Shown here piece after piece: positions 45,853 through 54,375 of a stretch of 64,000 bases of DNA. The notes beneath the pieces are model-generated. The model was not told the origin of the DNA. It saw only the letters and a list, made by a program, of their open reading frames with translations, and made no database searches. The translations under genes and the position numbers were made by a program. Position 1 is the first letter of the stretch. Each line of letters opens with the position of its first letter. Source of the stretch: Streptomyces cyaneus (GTDB lineage Bacteria; Actinomycetota; Actinomycetes; Streptomycetales; Streptomycetaceae); NCBI RefSeq assembly GCF_004028635.1, contig NZ_RQJW01000009.1:124001-188000 (forward strand). Direction: 5' to 3'.

Positions 45853-46265
45853 ACCCACACGGGTTAGGCTGCGTGGTGGATGCCAGGGCGTCCTACTAGT
45901 TCTCCAGCTGGTTCGGAGCCCGCGAAGAAGCGTCAACAACAAACAGGCTCCAACGCATGGACACACCGGAGTGGTCTAGTCCACAATGCGAAGGAGTGCG
46001 TAGGAGAAGAACGCACCGACTTCCGTCTTCCCCGCACAGGAAGGCGGACCGAGGAACCGGAGCTCTCTGCCCTGACTGCACCGGATCCTCATCCTTCGGC
46101 CGACCGGGACCGCACACCCCACGGCCGATGTTGCTCCGGGCTGCGGTGCCGGGAGGGTTGAGGGTCCCTCCCAGGCGCCGCGGCCCGCGGGTGTTTTCGA
46201 CCCTCGCAGGCCCTTGAAGTGGCTGGTTTCGAGTCATGTCCGTACCGCCAGGTACGCTCGGCCAC
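45853..46265. other. Gene-free stretch with one dre site
   Basis: This 413-base gap between the TetR gene and the histidine kinase has no convincing coding pattern. The only clear signal is the dre-like palindrome at 45970-45985. A small inverted repeat (CGTACC-gcca-GGTACG, 46244-46259) lies just before the kinase start. Confidence 0.6.
45970..45985. promoter_or_regulatory. dre-like site upstream of the histidine kinase gene
   Basis: TGGTCTAGTCCA (45972-45983) is identical in its 12-base core to the dasR-proximal site at 37063-37074, and the flanks extend the symmetry to GTGG-n6-CCAC. It is 280 bases upstream of the kinase and 118 bases downstream of the TetR stop. Confidence 0.75.
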
Positions 46266-47741
46266 GTGCCCTCCATGAACGAACTCGTACGCCAGCACAC
46301 GGCCCTCGACGACTCCGACCTCGAGTGGCTCCACCTGCTGGTCTCGGAGTGGCAGCTGCTCTCCGACCTCTCCTTCGCCGACCTCGTCCTGTGGGTCCCC
46401 ACCAGCGACGGCACCCGCTATGTCTCCGTCGCGCAGATGCGGCCCAACACCGGCCCCACCTCGTACCAGGACGACATGGTCGGCCACCTCGTCCCGCGCG
46501 GCCGCCGCCCCATGCTGGACGCCGCCCTCGACGAGGGCCGGATCGTGCGGGAGGGCGACCCCGAGTGGCGCGAGGAGGTGCCGGTCCGCGTCGAGTCGAT
46601 TCCCGTACGACGGGAAGGGCGCGTCCTGGGTGTCATCGCGCGCAACACCAACCTCCTGACCGTGCGCACCCCCAGCCGCCTGGAGCTGACGTATCTCCAA
46701 AGCGCCTCGGATCTCGCGCAGATGATCGCAGCCGGCGCGTTCCCGTTCGCCAACCAGCAGGTCGACATGGACGCCTCGCCGCGTGTCGGCGACGGCCTGA
46801 TCCGCGTCGACGCCGACGGCATCGTCCAGTACGCCTCGCCGAACGCGCTGTCCGCCTACCACCGCCTCGGCCTCGCCTCCGACCTCGTCGGCCACCACCT
46901 GGGCAAGACCACCGCCGAACTCGCCCCGACGCACGGCCCCGTGGACGAGGCGCTGGCCAAGGTCGCCAGCGGATGGGCGCCCCGCGAGTTCGAGATCGAG
47001 TCGGGCGACGGCGTCATCCAGTTCCGGGCGATCCCCCTCAAGCCCAAGGGAACCCGCATCGGTTCACTCGTCCTGCTCCGGGACGTCACCGAACTGCGCC
47101 GCCGCGAACGCGAGTTGATCACCAAGGACGCGACCATCCGGGAGATCCACCACCGGGTGAAGAACAACCTCCAGACGGTGGCCGCCCTGCTCCGCCTCCA
47201 GGCCCGGCGCATCGAGTCCGACCGCGGCCGCGAAGCCCTCGAAGAGGCGGTACGACGGGTCGGCTCGATCGCGATCGTGCACGAGACGCTCTCCCAGAAC
47301 CTCGACGAGCGCGTGGAGTTCGACGAGATCGCCGACCGGGTGCTGGCGATGGTCGCCGAGATCTCGCCCGGCAAGGTCGCCGGCCGACGCACCGGCCGCT
47401 TCGGCATCCTGGACGCCGAGGTCGCCACCCCGCTGTCGATGGTCCTGACCGAGATCCTGCAGAACGCCCTGGAGCACGGCTTCCGCGAGGGCGACACCGG
47501 CACCGTCGAGGTCTCGGCCGTGCGCGGGGGTACGACGAAGCAGGCCCGCCTCCTGGTCACCGTTCAGGACGACGGGGTGGGTCTGCCCGAGGGCTTCGAC
47601 CCGCACACCGCGGGCAACCTCGGCCTGCAGATCGTACGGACGCTGGTGGAGGGCGAGTTGGGCGGCACGTTCGACATGGTCCCGGCGCCGGAGCGGGGGA
47701 CTCGGGTGATCCTCGACATCCCGGTCCGGGCACCCAAGTAG
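46266..47741 (+). CDS. pdtaS: PdtaS-like sensor histidine kinase (HisKA_2)
   Basis: A 491-residue cytosolic kinase: a GAF-like domain (1-155), a PAS domain (170-278), a HisKA_2 dimerisation domain with phospho-acceptor EIHHRVKNN (293-301), and a HATPase domain (NALEHGF, DDGVGLP). There is no membrane segment. The architecture and adjacency to wblE match mycobacterial PdtaS next to whiB1, whose partner is the ANTAR RNA-binding regulator PdtaR. The GTG at 46266 aligns with the start of the M. tuberculosis protein. An ATG at 46236 is the alternative. Confidence 0.88.
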   Translation: MPSMNELVRQHTALDDSDLEWLHLLVSEWQLLSDLSFADLVLWVPTSDGTRYVSVAQMRPNTGPTSYQDDMVGHLVPRGRRPMLDAALDEGRIVREGDPEWREEVPVRVESIPVRREGRVLGVIARNTNLLTVRTPSRLELTYLQSASDLAQMIAAGAFPFANQQVDMDASPRVGDGLIRVDADGIVQYASPNALSAYHRLGLASDLVGHHLGKTTAELAPTHGPVDEALAKVASGWAPREFEIESGDGVIQFRAIPLKPKGTRIGSLVLLRDVTELRRRERELITKDATIREIHHRVKNNLQTVAALLRLQARRIESDRGREALEEAVRRVGSIAIVHETLSQNLDERVEFDEIADRVLAMVAEISPGKVAGRRTGRFGILDAEVATPLSMVLTEILQNALEHGFREGDTGTVEVSAVRGGTTKQARLLVTVQDDGVGLPEGFDPHTAGNLGLQIVRTLVEGELGGTFDMVPAPERGTRVILDIPVRAPK

Positions 47742-47789
47742 TTCACGCGCCCGCCGCACTCCCGCACAGGGGCGCCGCACACAGCAAAG

Positions 47790-47815
47790 AGCCCCGGACC
47801 ATGTGGTCCAGGGCT
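47790..47815. terminator. Terminator between kinase and wblE
   Basis: A 12-bp inverted repeat with one mismatch (agccccggacca / tggtccagggct) and a two-base loop sits in the 199-base gap between the converging kinase and wblE genes. Confidence 0.8.
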
Positions 47816-47940
47816 AGTGCTCGTTGCTGCTCTGCAATCGCTAAGCGCATCGGGGGTACTGCGCGCTGCGGCTCGGGGGCGGGAGATGCGTACTCGCTGT
47901 ACGCGCCGCCAAGCTCAGGCTGTTTGCGGGGCGGGTGTTG

Positions 47941-48198
47941 TCAGGCGGAGGCCTGACGGGCCCGGTTGCGGGCGGCACGGCGCTTCATGGCGCGACGCTC
48001 GTCCTCGCTGAGACCACCCCAGACGCCGGAGTCCTGGCCGGACTCGAGCGCCCACTGCAGACACTGATCCATAACGGGGCAGCGACGGCAGACGGCCTTG
48101 GCTTCCTCGATCTGCAGCAGCGCAGGACCGGTGTTGCCGATGGGGAAGAAGAGCTCGGGGTCTTCCTCGCGGCAAACGGCGTTGTGACGCCAGTCCAT
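47941..48198 (-). CDS. wblE: WhiB-family iron-sulfur regulator WblE (WhiB1 orthologue)
   Basis: An 85-residue Wbl protein that binds a nitric-oxide-sensitive [4Fe-4S] cluster and works with the principal sigma factor. The four cysteines (C9, C37, C40, C46; CRRCPVMDQC), the GVWGG turn and the basic C-terminal tail RRAARNRAR are all present. It is the orthologue of the essential M. tuberculosis WhiB1. A Crp-type palindrome lies 45-60 bases upstream. Confidence 0.95.
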   Translation of the reverse strand: MDWRHNAVCREEDPELFFPIGNTGPALLQIEEAKAVCRRCPVMDQCLQWALESGQDSGVWGGLSEDERRAMKRRAARNRARQASA

Positions 48199-48242
48199 GG
48201 CTGCTACCTCTCCTTGTGTATTACGTGCAAGTTGCTTGTGAA

Positions 48243-48258
48243 TGTGAACGCTTTCACG
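48243..48258. promoter_or_regulatory. Crp-type binding site in the wblE promoter
   Basis: TGTGA-acgctt-TCACg is a near-perfect match to the TGTGA-N6-TCACA consensus of cAMP receptor proteins, with inner symmetry GTGAA-cgct-TTCAC. It is the clearest signal in the 319-base gap upstream of wblE, which has no gene. M. tuberculosis whiB1 is known to be controlled by its Crp. Confidence 0.7.
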
Positions 48259-48517
48259 AATCCCTCAACAAGTGAAGGGCCGACCGCCAGGTTCCCTGGC
48301 GAGGTCCTGTGATTTGAAGAGGGGTTCCGGTGATCTGTGGAGCCGGTGTTGCGGGCTGTCCCGATCGCCACGTAGAGACTCGCAAACCTCAGCGGCGGAT
48401 ACAACCCCTTCCGGAAAGTTTTTTTTGATTCCTCGGTGTCGACTAGGTCACAGCCGTACTTCCATGGGGTGGATCCTGGCCTAAACGTTCGAGTGAAAGG
48501 ACTTTAGCCCGTTCCGC

Positions 48518-49486
48518 TCACACAATCACACGCAGTGCACGGCGTACGCCTGTGAACGTCACGCTCGTACGCAGCCCGAGATGGTCGCCGTCCATCTGAA
48601 GGGGCAAGGGGACCTTCGAATGCAAGGTGAACTGGTCCAGGTCGTGGAGTGTGACGGCATGCCTGCCATGGGCTCCGCGCTCGGGGGACGAAGTGAGCAA
48701 CTGCGTGGCATACCGGGCAACCGCGACCGTGGACATGCGGCTGAGACCGAGTACATCGAGCCCCGTATCGAACGAGGCCTTAGGTGCCGCGTACACCGGA
48801 CGATTGCCCAGATACGTCCACGGAGCGGTGTTGCAGATTATGGACAGCACCAAATCGGTCACCGGGTCCTCGCCCGGGCGGTCCAAAGTGATCGTGCCGT
48901 GCCGGCGGTGGGGTTCGCCCAGGAACTGGCGCATGGCCTGGCGGAGGTAAAGCGCGTGTGTGGATTTCCTGCCGCGTTCACGCTGCTGCTCCACGCGGCC
49001 CACCACACCCGCGTCGAAGCCGAGCCCCGCGTTGAAGAGGAACCAGCGGGACGGGACGCCTTCGTCCTCCGTGCCCGGGGTGCCGGAGGTCAGGCCGAGC
49101 CCGACCGTACGTTCGCTGCCGTCGCGCAGGGCGTCCAGGAGGGCGCCGGTTGCTTCCACGGGGTCGTTCGGCAGGCCCAGTGCGCGGGCGAAGACATTGG
49201 TGGAGCCGCCGGGGACCACGGCCAGGCCGGGGAGATGCCCAGGGTTCGGGCCGGCGTGCAGGAGGCCGTTGACGACCTCGTTCACGGTGCCGTCGCCGCC
49301 GAGGGCCACGACCAGGTCGACGTCGTCGCTCTCCGCCGCCTGCCGGCCCAGGTCGCGTGCGTGTCCGCGGTACTCGGTGGTGACCGCCTCGATCTTCATC
49401 TCGCTGGCGAGCGCATGGATCAGGACATCGCGCGTACGTGCGCTTGTGGTGGTTGCTGCCGGATTGACCACGAGAAGTGCACGCAT
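48518..49486 (-). CDS. Diacylglycerol/lipid kinase family protein
   Basis: A 322-residue kinase of the DagK/YegS family. The N-terminal DAGK catalytic domain has the nucleotide loop VVALGGDGTVNEV and the second motif PGGSTNVFAR. The C-terminal half is the usual beta-sandwich. It phosphorylates diacylglycerol or a related lipid. The ATG at 49486 begins with MRALLVVNPAA, the canonical start of the fold. Confidence 0.9.
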   Translation of the reverse strand: MRALLVVNPAATTTSARTRDVLIHALASEMKIEAVTTEYRGHARDLGRQAAESDDVDLVVALGGDGTVNEVVNGLLHAGPNPGHLPGLAVVPGGSTNVFARALGLPNDPVEATGALLDALRDGSERTVGLGLTSGTPGTEDEGVPSRWFLFNAGLGFDAGVVGRVEQQRERGRKSTHALYLRQAMRQFLGEPHRRHGTITLDRPGEDPVTDLVLSIICNTAPWTYLGNRPVYAAPKASFDTGLDVLGLSRMSTVAVARYATQLLTSSPERGAHGRHAVTLHDLDQFTLHSKVPLPLQMDGDHLGLRTSVTFTGVRRALRVIV

Positions 49487-49706
49487 GAGTTGCAGCGTAC
49501 CTACTGGGGGGTACCGGGCACAGGGCGAGGTAGGGATCAAGTAAGACATCGGGCGTGAGTCTCGACACGGGGGACTCCGTCGGTTTGGGCCGGGTGTACG
49601 GATGCCGCCCGCTGCGAGGTCGGCCGGCGTCGGCGCGGGCCCTGGGGGCTGCCGCCCCCAGACCCCCGCTTCGGCCCTGAACGGGCCTCGTCCTCAAGCG
49701 CCGGAC

Positions 49707-49838
49707 GGGCTGAAATGCCTGGGTCGGCGTCCAGAAGGGCAGCCGCGGACGAGCTGAAGTGCCTGGGTCGGCGTCCAGAAGCGCAGCCCCGGATGGGCTG
49801 AAGTGCCTGGACCGGCGTTGAGATGCGAAGCCCCCTGC
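49707..49838. repeat. Three tandem 44-bp repeats
   Basis: Units 49707-49750, 49751-49794 and 49795-49838 share the core gctgaagtgcctgggtcggc. Units 1 and 2 differ at few positions and unit 3 is more diverged. They lie in the 392-base gap between the lipid kinase and the small membrane protein, which holds no gene. Confidence 0.85.
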
Positions 49839-49878
49839 GGCTGCCGAGGGCGATGTCGCAGAGGGCTACCCTTCAGGG

Positions 49879-50325
49879 GTGACCAAGGAGCAGACCCCCA
49901 CCACCCCGGAAACCGCCGGTCCGCGCCCGCGGCGGCTGACGTATGCGGCGGTGCTCACCGCGCTGGAAGGGCTGGGGCTCGCCGTCGGGGGTGTCTGGGT
50001 GCTCGTGCTGGGGCTCGCCGGGGATCCGGACGACCGGCAGCAGGCCGTCACCCTCGGCGTGACGCTGATCGTGCTCGCTCTGCTGCCGCTGCTCGCCGCG
50101 CGGGGCCTGTTCGCTCAGCGCAGCTGGAGCCGTGGGCCGTCCGTCATCACGCAGATTCTGGCCCTGCCGGTGGCGTACAGCCTGCTCCAGGCCGACAGCA
50201 TCGCGATTCCGGCGGGCATCGCGATCGCCGCGGCCGCGATCGCCACGCTCGTGCTCCTGATCAACCAGGAGACGACGCAGGCCCTCGGAATCCGGGGGCC
50301 CGGCAACGCACCGGATCAGAAGTAG
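49879..50325 (+). CDS. Small integral membrane protein
   Basis: A 148-residue protein with four predicted transmembrane helices between residues 22 and 130 and short hydrophilic ends. The function is unknown. It is conserved beside sigH in Streptomyces as far as I remember. The GTG at 49879 (MTKEQTP) is preceded by a weak AGGGG. It converges on sigH, with a shared hairpin at 50329-50353. Confidence 0.8.
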   Translation: MTKEQTPTTPETAGPRPRRLTYAAVLTALEGLGLAVGGVWVLVLGLAGDPDDRQQAVTLGVTLIVLALLPLLAARGLFAQRSWSRGPSVITQILALPVAYSLLQADSIAIPAGIAIAAAAIATLVLLINQETTQALGIRGPGNAPDQK

Positions 50326-50328
50326 CGC

Positions 50329-50353
50329 TCAGGCCTGACGTACTCAGGCCTGA
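50329..50353. terminator. Terminator between membrane protein gene and sigH
   Basis: TCAGGCCTGA, itself a palindrome, occurs twice (50329-50338 and 50344-50353) with a five-base spacer and so folds into a 10-bp hairpin between two converging genes. Confidence 0.75.
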
Positions 50354-50356
50354 CCG

Positions 50357-51508
50357 TCACTCCTCCACCAGCAGCTTCTCCCGCAGCTGCGCCAGCGTGC
50401 GCGCCAGCAGCCGGGACACGTGCATCTGGGAGATCCCGACCTCCTGCGCGATCTGCGACTGGGTCATGTTGCCGAAGAAGCGCAGCAGCAGGATCCGCTT
50501 CTCCCGGGGCGGGAGGTCCTCCAGCAGCGGCTTGAGCGACTCGCGGTACTCGACGCCCTCCAGGGCCTCGTCCTCCGCGCCCAGCGTGTCCGCGACCGCA
50601 GGGGACTCGTCGTCCGTGTCGGGGACGTCCAGGGACAGCGTGGAGTACGCGTTGGCGGACTCCAGGCCCTCCAGGACCTCCTCCTCCGAGATCGCCAGTT
50701 TCTCGGCGAGCTCGTGGACCGTGGGGGAGCGGCCGTGCTGCTGCGAGAGCTCCGCGGTCGCCGTGGTGAGCGCGAGGCGCAGCTCCTGCAGGCGCCGAGG
50801 CACCCGCACCGCCCAGCCCTTGTCGCGGAAGTGCCGCTTGATCTCGCCGACCACCGTCGGGGTCGCGTAGGTCGAGAACTCGACGCCGCGCTCCGGGTCG
50901 AAGCGGTCGACCGACTTGATCAGGCCGATGGTGGCGACCTGGGTGAGGTCGTCCAGCGGCTCGCCGCGGTTGCGGAAGCGGCGCGCGAGGTGCTCGACCA
51001 GCGGCAGGTGCATACGGACCAGCCTGTTGCGCAGCTCCGCGTACTCGGGGCTGCCGTCCTTCAGCTTGCGCAGCTCGACGAACATGGCGCGCGCCCCGCT
51101 GCGGTCCTGAGGGTCGTGCTGGGTGGCCTGCGCAGTGTGCGCGCCCATCGCCACGTCCTCGGCGTTTCGCTCGTGCTCGCTCATCGTCCCGCCCGTTGCC
51201 CTCTCCCGAGGCCTCGCCTCCACACGGACTGGGGAGACCCCGATCCGTCCGCCCGGAGGCGCGCTCTGCACGGCACCCTCGTCATCCCGTCCGTCGTCCA
51301 GGGAGCCGGCCTCCACGGAGTCGTCCTCCGGGTGTGGCCGGGCCTGCTCGGGGATGCCGTCGATGCCGCCCACCACGCGTCGGGAACCGCTCGGACCGCT
51401 CGGGCCCACCCCCAGGCTCTCGGCTCCGTCCGAGCAGGGGGGAGTGCCGTCCGGCAGCTCCCGTGTGCCGCGCTCTTCGTCCCGCACCGGCCCGTCCCCG
51501 TTCCTCAC
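50357..51508 (-). CDS. sigH: SigB/SigF-family sigma factor SigH
   Basis: A 383-residue stress and development sigma factor in its long form. Regions 2 to 4 occupy the last 250 residues (LPLVEHLARRF, RRLQELRLAL, GISQMHVSRLLARTL). The first 108 residues form an acidic, Ser/Gly-rich extension that begins at a GTG overlapping the anti-sigma stop (GTGA). A strong internal start, the ATG at 51184 (MSEHERN), gives a 275-residue form. S. coelicolor sigH is known to make several products that differ at the N-terminus. Confidence 0.9.
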   Translation of the reverse strand: MRNGDGPVRDEERGTRELPDGTPPCSDGAESLGVGPSGPSGSRRVVGGIDGIPEQARPHPEDDSVEAGSLDDGRDDEGAVQSAPPGGRIGVSPVRVEARPRERATGGTMSEHERNAEDVAMGAHTAQATQHDPQDRSGARAMFVELRKLKDGSPEYAELRNRLVRMHLPLVEHLARRFRNRGEPLDDLTQVATIGLIKSVDRFDPERGVEFSTYATPTVVGEIKRHFRDKGWAVRVPRRLQELRLALTTATAELSQQHGRSPTVHELAEKLAISEEEVLEGLESANAYSTLSLDVPDTDDESPAVADTLGAEDEALEGVEYRESLKPLLEDLPPREKRILLLRFFGNMTQSQIAQEVGISQMHVSRLLARTLAQLREKLLVEE

Positions 51509-51918
51509 GCCGGCCCGGGTCCCGCGCCGCGCTGTTTGTAGAGGCTGATCGAAACGGTTTTGTCCTCGTCCACGGCGGAGGAGACCTTGCCCGCGAGGGC
51601 GGACAGCACGGTCCAGGCGAAGGTGTCCCTGGAGGGGGCGTGGCCGTCCGTGGTCGGGGCCGAGACGGTGACCTCGAGTGAGTCGTCGACGAGCCGGAAC
51701 ACGCAGCTGAGCACCGAGCCGGGCACGGCCTGCTGGAGCAGGATCGCGCACGCCTCGTCCACCGCGATGCGGAGATCCTCGATCTCGTCGAGGGTGAAGT
51801 CCAAACGGGCCGCGAGGCCGGCAGTCGCCGTACGCAGCACCGACAGGTAGGCACCCGCGGCCGGCAGCCGGACTTCCACGAAGTCCTGGGTCGCGGGCTC
51901 GCCTGCGATCTGGGACAC
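51505..51918 (-). CDS. rshA: Anti-sigma factor, RsbW/SpoIIAB-like kinase (RshA/PrsH)
   Basis: A 137-residue HATPase-type anti-sigma factor that binds SigH. The N-box region DLRIAVDEACA is clear. The later ATP-lid motifs are weak, as in other short members. The GTG at 51918 is chosen because GGAGG lies five bases upstream. The stop overlaps the sigH start, giving a coupled anti-sigma/sigma pair. Confidence 0.9.
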   Translation of the reverse strand: MSQIAGEPATQDFVEVRLPAAGAYLSVLRTATAGLAARLDFTLDEIEDLRIAVDEACAILLQQAVPGSVLSCVFRLVDDSLEVTVSAPTTDGHAPSRDTFAWTVLSALAGKVSSAVDEDKTVSISLYKQRGAGPGPA

Positions 51919-52167
51919 CCTCACCTCCAAGGTGGTACAAGCTTCTCGGGGCCGAGGGTTGCCCCCCGGGGTAACGCGATGTGTGGTTCAGCGGTGACGC
52001 TATCGCGCTCTGAACTTTCCTGTCCCCAGGACCCCAACCCCTTGCCGTCACTCACAGTAAACCTGTGGATACGCTCCGTGTCTAGGGGTCTGCGGCTCCA
52101 ATTGGGAAGAGCGCGCGCCGGGTTGACGTACCCAGACGTCAGACGGTCGAACCGTCCGGATCCAGGG

Positions 52168-52428
52168 TCACACGAGTACGTGGTCCACGAAGCACCAACG
52201 CCATTCCTCGCCCGGCTCGAAGGTCCGCATCACCGGGTGACCGGACTCCTTGTGGTGTTCTGTCGCATGCCTCCCCGGCGAGGAATCGCAGCAGCCGACA
52301 TGCCCGCAGCTGAGACAGAGCCGCAGTTGTACGGGGTGCATGCCTTCCGCCAGACACTCCGGACACGTCTCGTTCAGCGCCACGGGTTCCGGGTGCGGCA
52401 GCGCGTCGGCGTGCGTGCACTGTTTCAT
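52168..52428 (-). CDS. UBP-type zinc finger protein
   Basis: An 86-residue protein that is a single ZnF-UBP domain: C4 and H6, the CPEC pair, CLSCGHVGCC and the histidines of HATEHHKESGHPV. In eukaryotes this fold binds the free C-terminus of ubiquitin. Its bacterial role is unknown. It lies upstream of, and divergent from, the antiporter gene. Confidence 0.9.
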   Translation of the reverse strand: MKQCTHADALPHPEPVALNETCPECLAEGMHPVQLRLCLSCGHVGCCDSSPGRHATEHHKESGHPVMRTFEPGEEWRWCFVDHVLV

Positions 52429-52675
52429 GATTGCCAGGTTACGACGGCCGCGAGGATGGCCGCGCGGAAAAACGAGGGCGGGCGTACGGCGATGATCAAG
52501 TGCGGTCCACGACGAGGGATCGAGGGCGGGCGCAGACCATGAGCGAGCGCGGGCGAAGGACGACGGCGCCCGGGTGCGGGCGGACGGCGAGGGGCCTGGG
52601 CCACCGTGGCACGGTGCACCGTGCCATGCTGCACGCGCGCGTGGGCGCCGGGACGGACGAGGGCGGGCGAGACGC

Positions 52676-54271
52676 ATGGACGTGATGCCGCTGCTGTTGC
52701 TGGTGGCGGGCAGTGCCGCGGTGGCCGCGGGCGCCCGGCGGTCCCCCGTGCCGGCGCCGCTGCTGCTCGTCGCCGCCGGGCTCGCGGTGTCGTACGTGCC
52801 GGGCGTGCCCGAGTACACCCTCGACCCGCACATCGTCCTGCCGCTGGTGCTGCCCCCGCTGCTGCACACCGCGGCGACGGACAGCTCGTATCTCGATCTG
52901 CGGGCGCAGATGCGGCCCGTGATGCTGCTGTCGGTGGGATACGTGCTCTTCGCGACCTTCACGGTCGGCTGGGCCGCGTATCTCGTCGTGCCGGACCTGC
53001 CGCTGACCGCGGCGCTGGTGCTGGGCGCGGTGGTGGCGCCGCCGGACGCGGTCGCGGCGACGGCGGTCGCGCGCCGGGTTGGGCTGCCGTCCCGGATCAC
53101 CACGATCCTGCAGGGCGAGTCCCTGGTGAACGACGCCACCGCGATCACCGCCTACCGCGTCGCGCTCGCGGCCGCCGTCGGAGAGGGCGCCACCTGGGCC
53201 GGCGGCATCGGCGAGTTCCTGCTCGCGGCGCTCGGCGGCATCGGCATGGGGCTGGTGCTGATGGTGCCGATCCACTGGCTGCGCACGCACCTGAAGGAAG
53301 CGCTGCTGCAGAACACGCTCTCGCTGCTGATCCCGTTCGTCGCGTACGCGGCCGCCGAACAGGTGCACGCCTCCGGGGTGCTGGCGGTCGTGGTGGTCGC
53401 GCTCTTCCTGGGGCACCGCGCGTGGGAGGTCGACTTCGCCACCCGGCTCCAGGAGGAGGCGGTGTGGAAGATGGTCGCGTTCGTGCTGGAGTCGGCGGTG
53501 TTCGCGCTCATCGGACTGCAGCTTCCGGTGGTCCTCAAGGGCCTCGGGGAGTACGAGGGCGGACGTGCCGCCTGGTACGCGGTCGCCGTCTTCGTCGTGG
53601 TCGTCGTCTCGCGGTTCGTGTGGGTGTATCCGGCGACCTTCCTGCCCCGCATGCTGTCGGCGCGGATCCGGGAGCGTGAGGACAACCCGACCTGGAAGGG
53701 GCCGTTCATCATCTCGTGGGCCGGGATGCGGGGCGTGGTCTCGCTGGCCATCGCCTTCTCGATCCCGCTCACGGTGCACGGCGGCGAGGACTTCCCCGAG
53801 CGCAACCTCATCCTCTTCCTGACCTTCACGACGGTCATCGGCACGCTGGTCGTCCAGGGCGTCACGCTGCCGCCACTGATCCGCCTGCTGAAACTCCCCG
53901 GCCGCGACGCACAGGCCGAGACCCTCGCCGAGGCGAACGCCCAGGCGCAGGCCTCCCGCGCCGCCGAGCAACGCCTGGAGGAACTCCTCTCCGACGAACG
54001 CAACGCCCTCCCGGACCCACTGGCCGATCGCCTGCGAGCCGTCCTGGAACGGCGCCGCAACTCCGTCTGGGAACGCCTGGGCCAGGCCAACCCGGTCACC
54101 GGCGAGTCCGTCGACGACACCTACCGACGCCTGTCCCGCGAGGTGATCGGCATCGAGCGCACGGTGTTCGTGAAGCTGCGGGACGGTCGCTATATCGACG
54201 ACGAGATGCTGCGGACGCTGCTGCGCAGACTGGACCTGGAGGAGGCGGCGGCCTACCGGGAGGCGGGGTGA
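52676..54271 (+). CDS. Na+/H+ antiporter, CPA1 family
   Basis: A 531-residue protein with 12-13 transmembrane helices and a C-terminal cytosolic helical domain from about residue 410. The ion-binding motif GESLVNDATAI and the VVAPPDAVAA stretch identify the NhaP/CPA1 group. It exports sodium for pH and osmotic balance, which fits its place next to the osmotic-stress sigma factor sigH. The ATG at 52676 follows GGGCGGGCG. Confidence 0.9.
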   Translation: MDVMPLLLLVAGSAAVAAGARRSPVPAPLLLVAAGLAVSYVPGVPEYTLDPHIVLPLVLPPLLHTAATDSSYLDLRAQMRPVMLLSVGYVLFATFTVGWAAYLVVPDLPLTAALVLGAVVAPPDAVAATAVARRVGLPSRITTILQGESLVNDATAITAYRVALAAAVGEGATWAGGIGEFLLAALGGIGMGLVLMVPIHWLRTHLKEALLQNTLSLLIPFVAYAAAEQVHASGVLAVVVVALFLGHRAWEVDFATRLQEEAVWKMVAFVLESAVFALIGLQLPVVLKGLGEYEGGRAAWYAVAVFVVVVVSRFVWVYPATFLPRMLSARIREREDNPTWKGPFIISWAGMRGVVSLAIAFSIPLTVHGGEDFPERNLILFLTFTTVIGTLVVQGVTLPPLIRLLKLPGRDAQAETLAEANAQAQASRAAEQRLEELLSDERNALPDPLADRLRAVLERRRNSVWERLGQANPVTGESVDDTYRRLSREVIGIERTVFVKLRDGRYIDDEMLRTLLRRLDLEEAAAYREAG

Positions 54272-54375
54272 GCGACCGACCCGGGGTACGTCGTGCGCAG
54301 TTCCCTACCCGCGTGCGCCTCTGACGGTGGATCATAGAAGGGACGCGATCGGTACTGGGTGACTCGGGGGGCTCG

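Noticed and set aside
45880..46161. Possible 93-residue protein in the gap before the kinase
   Set aside because: No ribosome-binding site, no third-position GC bias, and the dre palindrome lies inside it.
51185..52051. Reading frame extending sigH upstream of the GTG at 51508
   Set aside because: It runs through the anti-sigma gene in another frame; the coupled GTGA start and the internal ATG are better supported.
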